Source: Phoebastria nigripes (taxonomy: Eukaryota; Chordata; Aves; Procellariiformes; Diomedeidae). From it: a stretch of DNA of 64,000 nt. Location of the stretch: positions 1,995,935 through 2,059,934 of the forward strand of contig JAYKAV010002977.1 in NCBI GenBank assembly GCA_035582835.1, read 5' to 3'. The position numbers were made by a program, and so were the translations under genes. The notes below the pieces were generated by a model that saw nothing but the letters and a program-made list of their open reading frames with translations, searched no databases and had not been told where the DNA came from. Below are positions 60,243-64,000 of this stretch, piece after piece; the stretch's first letter is position 1; each line of letters starts with the position of its first letter.

Positions 60243-63200
60243 CCCTTTTTAGCCCAGTTATGTGAAATCTTTTTAATTTTCCACAGTACTGTCTTCCCTG
60301 CCTTCCACCCCCCATCCCTGCCTAACCTGAAAGGGCTTTTTTCAGCATCCTTCGTTGGCTCCCTTGACCTGTCACACTTCTCAGACTCGTTTTATCTCAT
60401 CATTTCTGTTCTGTTTTATATGTTTTAGTGTGTCCCATTATTTCCATATTGGAAGCTTTTTAAGTTAACAGGCCTAGCAGACTTGCAAAGACTATTAGAC
60501 ACAAATTATTTTTTCTCTGTGGCCCTTTGCATGTAAAATGCAAGTCCATTCCATTTCAAGGAAAGACAGTTAAAAATTGACCTACATTTCTGTTGGGCTA
60601 TGTCTCATGTTACACAGTGCTCAACTTTATGGAAAGATAGGGCTTTGCAGGATGTTGCAAATTAGTTTGAGAAGGAAAAGTGTAAAGAATATGCAGTCAA
60701 AAATGTAACAGGCACTTGCTCACCACTGAATGTAGAATGTCTTGTTCCTTAGCTTAGGTGAGATTACAATTAGGGGTAGATAACACTTTAAGAGATCTAT
60801 TGTTCTTTTAGTTTTTTTCTTTTTTTATGAGATAATTACAACTATTATACACTATTACATTTTGATTCATAGAAAAGACAAATAAATTACATCAGTAAGA
60901 ACCTTATGTTCATAATATTAAGATATGTTTCTGCTTAGGAAATTAACTGACTATTTTACAGTAATATCATGAATTATAAGATTTGATGGTTTAAAGAGTG
61001 GGTCTAACTACCAGGAATCTTAGTGTAGATAATGACTCTGGATATTTCTAGGTCTACAGTCACTGTTGTGTCTTGGCAATACATTCTTAGCACGCTCATT
61101 TATTCTTCCCATTAACAGGCAGGAATTCAGGCATATATCTTCAAATTTATCTAGTTTCTTTTTAGTGTAATTAATGAAGTAACCACTCCGACTTTTTGGG
61201 CCAAAGAGATTCACTGATCTGCTTGAGGTGAAAGTGGAAATCTGTAGCAGATCTCCTGAATCTTAGTTTCCTAACTTGTCTCCTTTAGATGTGTATTGTC
61301 TGTCTGTCCTAATCTACTGAGTAATGGCTCTAATAGTGCTCTTCGTAAAGGGGTTGCAAGCCTTAGTCAGTGTTTGCAAAGTACTTAAGAGTCTCAGATA
61401 GAAAGAAAATGCGGTTTCCAAACACTGAGCAACATTGCTACTGACAAATGACTGAGGCATTGTGTTGCCTTTGTACTTCTGGAATAATTCAGTGAAAGAT
61501 CCAGAAGTTAAAGTTTGTGGATGGTTTTTTTTGGCTTGCAAAGGACAGGGGAGAACCCCAGCATGGCGGCATACGTACGTACTTATTCCTTTTCTTTGTG
61601 TTTGGCTTAGGAATGTGTACAAGATACAACCCTGTGCAAATTTCATAGGCATTTATGTGGTTTAAGGACTTTAGTTCATTGCTGTCCAGGTTATTTTTTC
61701 TTCAGATTTCTTTATTCTATTTCCTTTAACAACCCCTTCATAAAAGAAGGAGATGTGGCATTTTGTTCTGGCTCTGATTTGATTACAAAACCCACTACTA
61801 ACAGAATAGCAGCCAGTGAGCACTAAATCCCTTTTTAAGTACTGTATTAAAGCTTTCTCTCCTTTCTGGGCACCTTTACACTCACTTTTTCAGCAAGATT
61901 TCATTTTCCGTACAGTTATATTTAAATAGCAACAAAGGCCTGACCTCCTTGATGTTCAAGTTCAAAATTTGCCTTGAACCTAATAGGACTAGAACTACCT
62001 CTTTCATCTTTGGGAGTTTCCAGGTAGTTTAATCAGCCCAAGGAGCCTTCATTCCTTGCTGGAACCTCTTGAGGGATTTTGTAATGGAAGTAACTAGTAA
62101 GCAGCACAGCAGTGGATTCCCATGAACTCATAGGCACAGGCTAGCAAAGCTTAAGCTATTGATACTGGGGAATGGAAGAGCTTACGAGAAGGGATTTTTT
62201 GCTCAGTAGCATAAAGTAATATTCAGCTCAGAAGTTCAGCATCCTTTACTGCAGATGAGGCTAGGGACAGAGACAACGAGGCTGGACTCGGCACCCTTGT
62301 GCTTATTGTAACTCATATATACTGTTAATCAGCCAATTTGACTCTGCTCGCACTTAGAGTTGTTGTTAGACACCCTAGATCCATCTTTTACAGCGGTTGC
62401 TCAGCAGTGCTGTTTGGTCTTACCTCCTGCATTGAGTCATCACTTTTGGAGGCTTTGCTTTTAGAGCAATTGCAAGAGCTGTTTTCTAGAGGAAAAAGAC
62501 TTATCAGTTGAGTCACAGAGAGCTCTGTTAGATCGGTCGTTGCTTTTTAATATGAAAATAATGGGTAAAAGGAAAAAAGCAGGAAACAGAAGATGTTAAA
62601 GTGTGGGATGGAGATTTAAATGTAGGGGAGGAGACTGTAGAAGATGTAAATTCTAATTAGGTTTATAGAAATATATGTCAGCACTCATTTAGATTTTTGA
62701 AATGTTTGATAAAAGAAGAAAATACATGTACCAGAGTTCAGTACAAAAATCCATCTTTTTATAAGTTATGAAAAATGTTAATGTTCTGGTCCAGTTACTG
62801 AATTCCTGCTCCCTCACATACACTGACAGATATGTGCTTCACCTCCTGCTCACTGGGCCTGCTATACATCACTCTCTGCCTGACTTAAGAGGTGACTATA
62901 GGCATCTGCACAGTGAAGAGATTTTTTTATGTTAGTTAACTTTTTAATCTTACAGGAAAAGATATAAAGATGTGTGGCTTGAAAATGGAAACCAAAGAAA
63001 TTCAGAATAGAAACGAGTTGTATATTTTAAGAAGGATAATTAACCTGTGATACCTGGAGACGTAGTGGATTCTCTGCCATGGCAACTTCTTAAATCAAGT
63101 CTTGGTATCTTTTTCGAATGTTATAGCACAAAAGACAGTAGTTACAATGTGAGATTATTGGCTTCTAAGATAAAGGTGATCAGGCTGTCAGGGACAGTAC

Positions 63201-64000
63201 TCTGCCCCACTTCTAGCTAAGAGAATTTACTTTTTTTGTTTCTAGTTATAAAATTATATAGTTTACCTCCATCAGTCCCAGGGCTCAGTTCTCTATGGAA
63301 AACTCTAACTCCATATGCTCTGATCCATGTTTAGAACAAATGCGTGATAGAAACAGTGTGCAAAGGGGCTATAAAAATATTTAATCAGAAAGAAGGAGAT
63401 GAGTGTTGCTACTTGATGACTTTCAAGCAGCAAGACCAGGGAGAAGAATCAAATCCTGATCTCAAGAGACTGGATTTCTCTAAATAACATATCTAGCTGC
63501 ATAGGGAGCATGTTGACTGTGGAGAAACACGTATTGCACAGCGTATAAAGCTGACCTGCCAATCAAATTCTAACAAGTAGACCCTTTGAAAAAGATCTTT
63601 TGATGCAATACATTCACTTTGTGTCATAGGTTGGCATTGCCTTACCTCATGCTCCATAAAATATGTTGCAGAGAGTCAAGTAACACCAATGGGAAGTGGT
63701 AATTTATGGATAAACACTTATTTTAAGGACTACATTTTTGTAGTCTTTGTTTGCAGTCAAGTCTTGACTGTGGTTGTCAGTGTCCCCACTTCAGCAGTGT
63801 TTTGGGTAGGGAGATTCTGCCAGAAAGCTGGCAGCTTAAAGCTCATGAATTTGATGCACAAGGAACCTTTCAGTCCCTTTTGCCTCCATTAACAAGCAGG
63901 TTCCACAGCACTGAAACAGTTAATCATCAGGATGTTTTCACCAAAGCTGACAGCATGGCTGGAAACTTTTTAGCTTGTTCTATTCTTCCTTGTCCTTATC

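Larger units (their letters stand above)
44900..64000. other. Non-coding background, right part
   Basis: AT-rich sequence like the left part, with somewhat more GC-rich text at about 57.9-59.3 kb. Frames there (for example 132 codons at 58808-59206 plus, 109 codons at 57902-58231 plus) are open on both strands and show no recognisable domain. Single Ns occur at, for example, 45094, 46815, 48307, 48707, 48866, 53423 and 54958. Repeat remnants, hairpins, a TATA-box sequence and a microsatellite are listed separately. I see no RNA gene. Confidence 0.7.

Noticed and set aside
60153..60428. 91-codon frame with repeated LFIY units
   Set aside because: Product of translating the (TTTA)n microsatellite.
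1..64000. CRISPR arrays, operons, tRNA or rRNA genes
   Set aside because: No regularly spaced direct repeats, no dense gene packing and no cloverleaf or rRNA sequence recognised; the window is vertebrate nuclear DNA.

Overview
This window reads as nuclear DNA from a sauropsid vertebrate, most likely a bird. The main evidence is two CR1-type LINE copies (the dominant retrotransposon of birds and other sauropsids), many faint MIR/L2-like remnants of the kind shared across amniotes, AT-rich single-copy background, and scattered single N calls plus one long N gap typical of a draft assembly. I found no host protein-coding gene, rRNA, tRNA, operon or CRISPR array. The longest open frames outside CR1 are about 100-145 codons, match no family I recognise, and are often open on both strands, as expected by chance. 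The window is probably intergenic or deep-intron sequence.

Layout. Positions 1-25,468 are non-coding background with old SINE-like remnants (about 1.6, 2.9, 3.4, 12.5, 15.4 and 16.2 kb), a telomere-motif-like patch (5.87-5.93 kb), several hairpins and the first copy of a 167-bp dispersed repeat (21,284-21,450). Positions 25,469-26,521 hold a 5'-truncated CR1 on the minus strand, with its middle replaced by 814 Ns. Positions 26,522-43,364 are again non-coding, with the second copy of the 167-bp repeat (28,598-28,764) and MIR-like remnants near 33.8 and 38.5 kb. Positions 43,365-44,899 hold a 5'-truncated plus-strand CR1 with a largely readable reverse-transcriptase frame broken by one frameshift. 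Positions 44,900-64,000 are non-coding, with MIR-like remnants near 54.0, 56.4 and 58.0 kb, a 12-bp perfect hairpin at 59.02 kb, a canonical TATA-box sequence at 60.08 kb and a pure 86-bp (TTTA)n microsatellite at 60.16 kb.

The only protein-coding logic visible is that of CR1: ORF2 encodes reverse transcriptase, followed by a short conserved 3' tail with an octamer repeat. Both copies carry the same extra base at the same place in ORF2, and the gap in the minus copy has almost exactly the length of the matching part of the plus copy. Those two points and the 167-bp repeat pair are the observations most worth checking. I did not find a convincing undescribed biological system.
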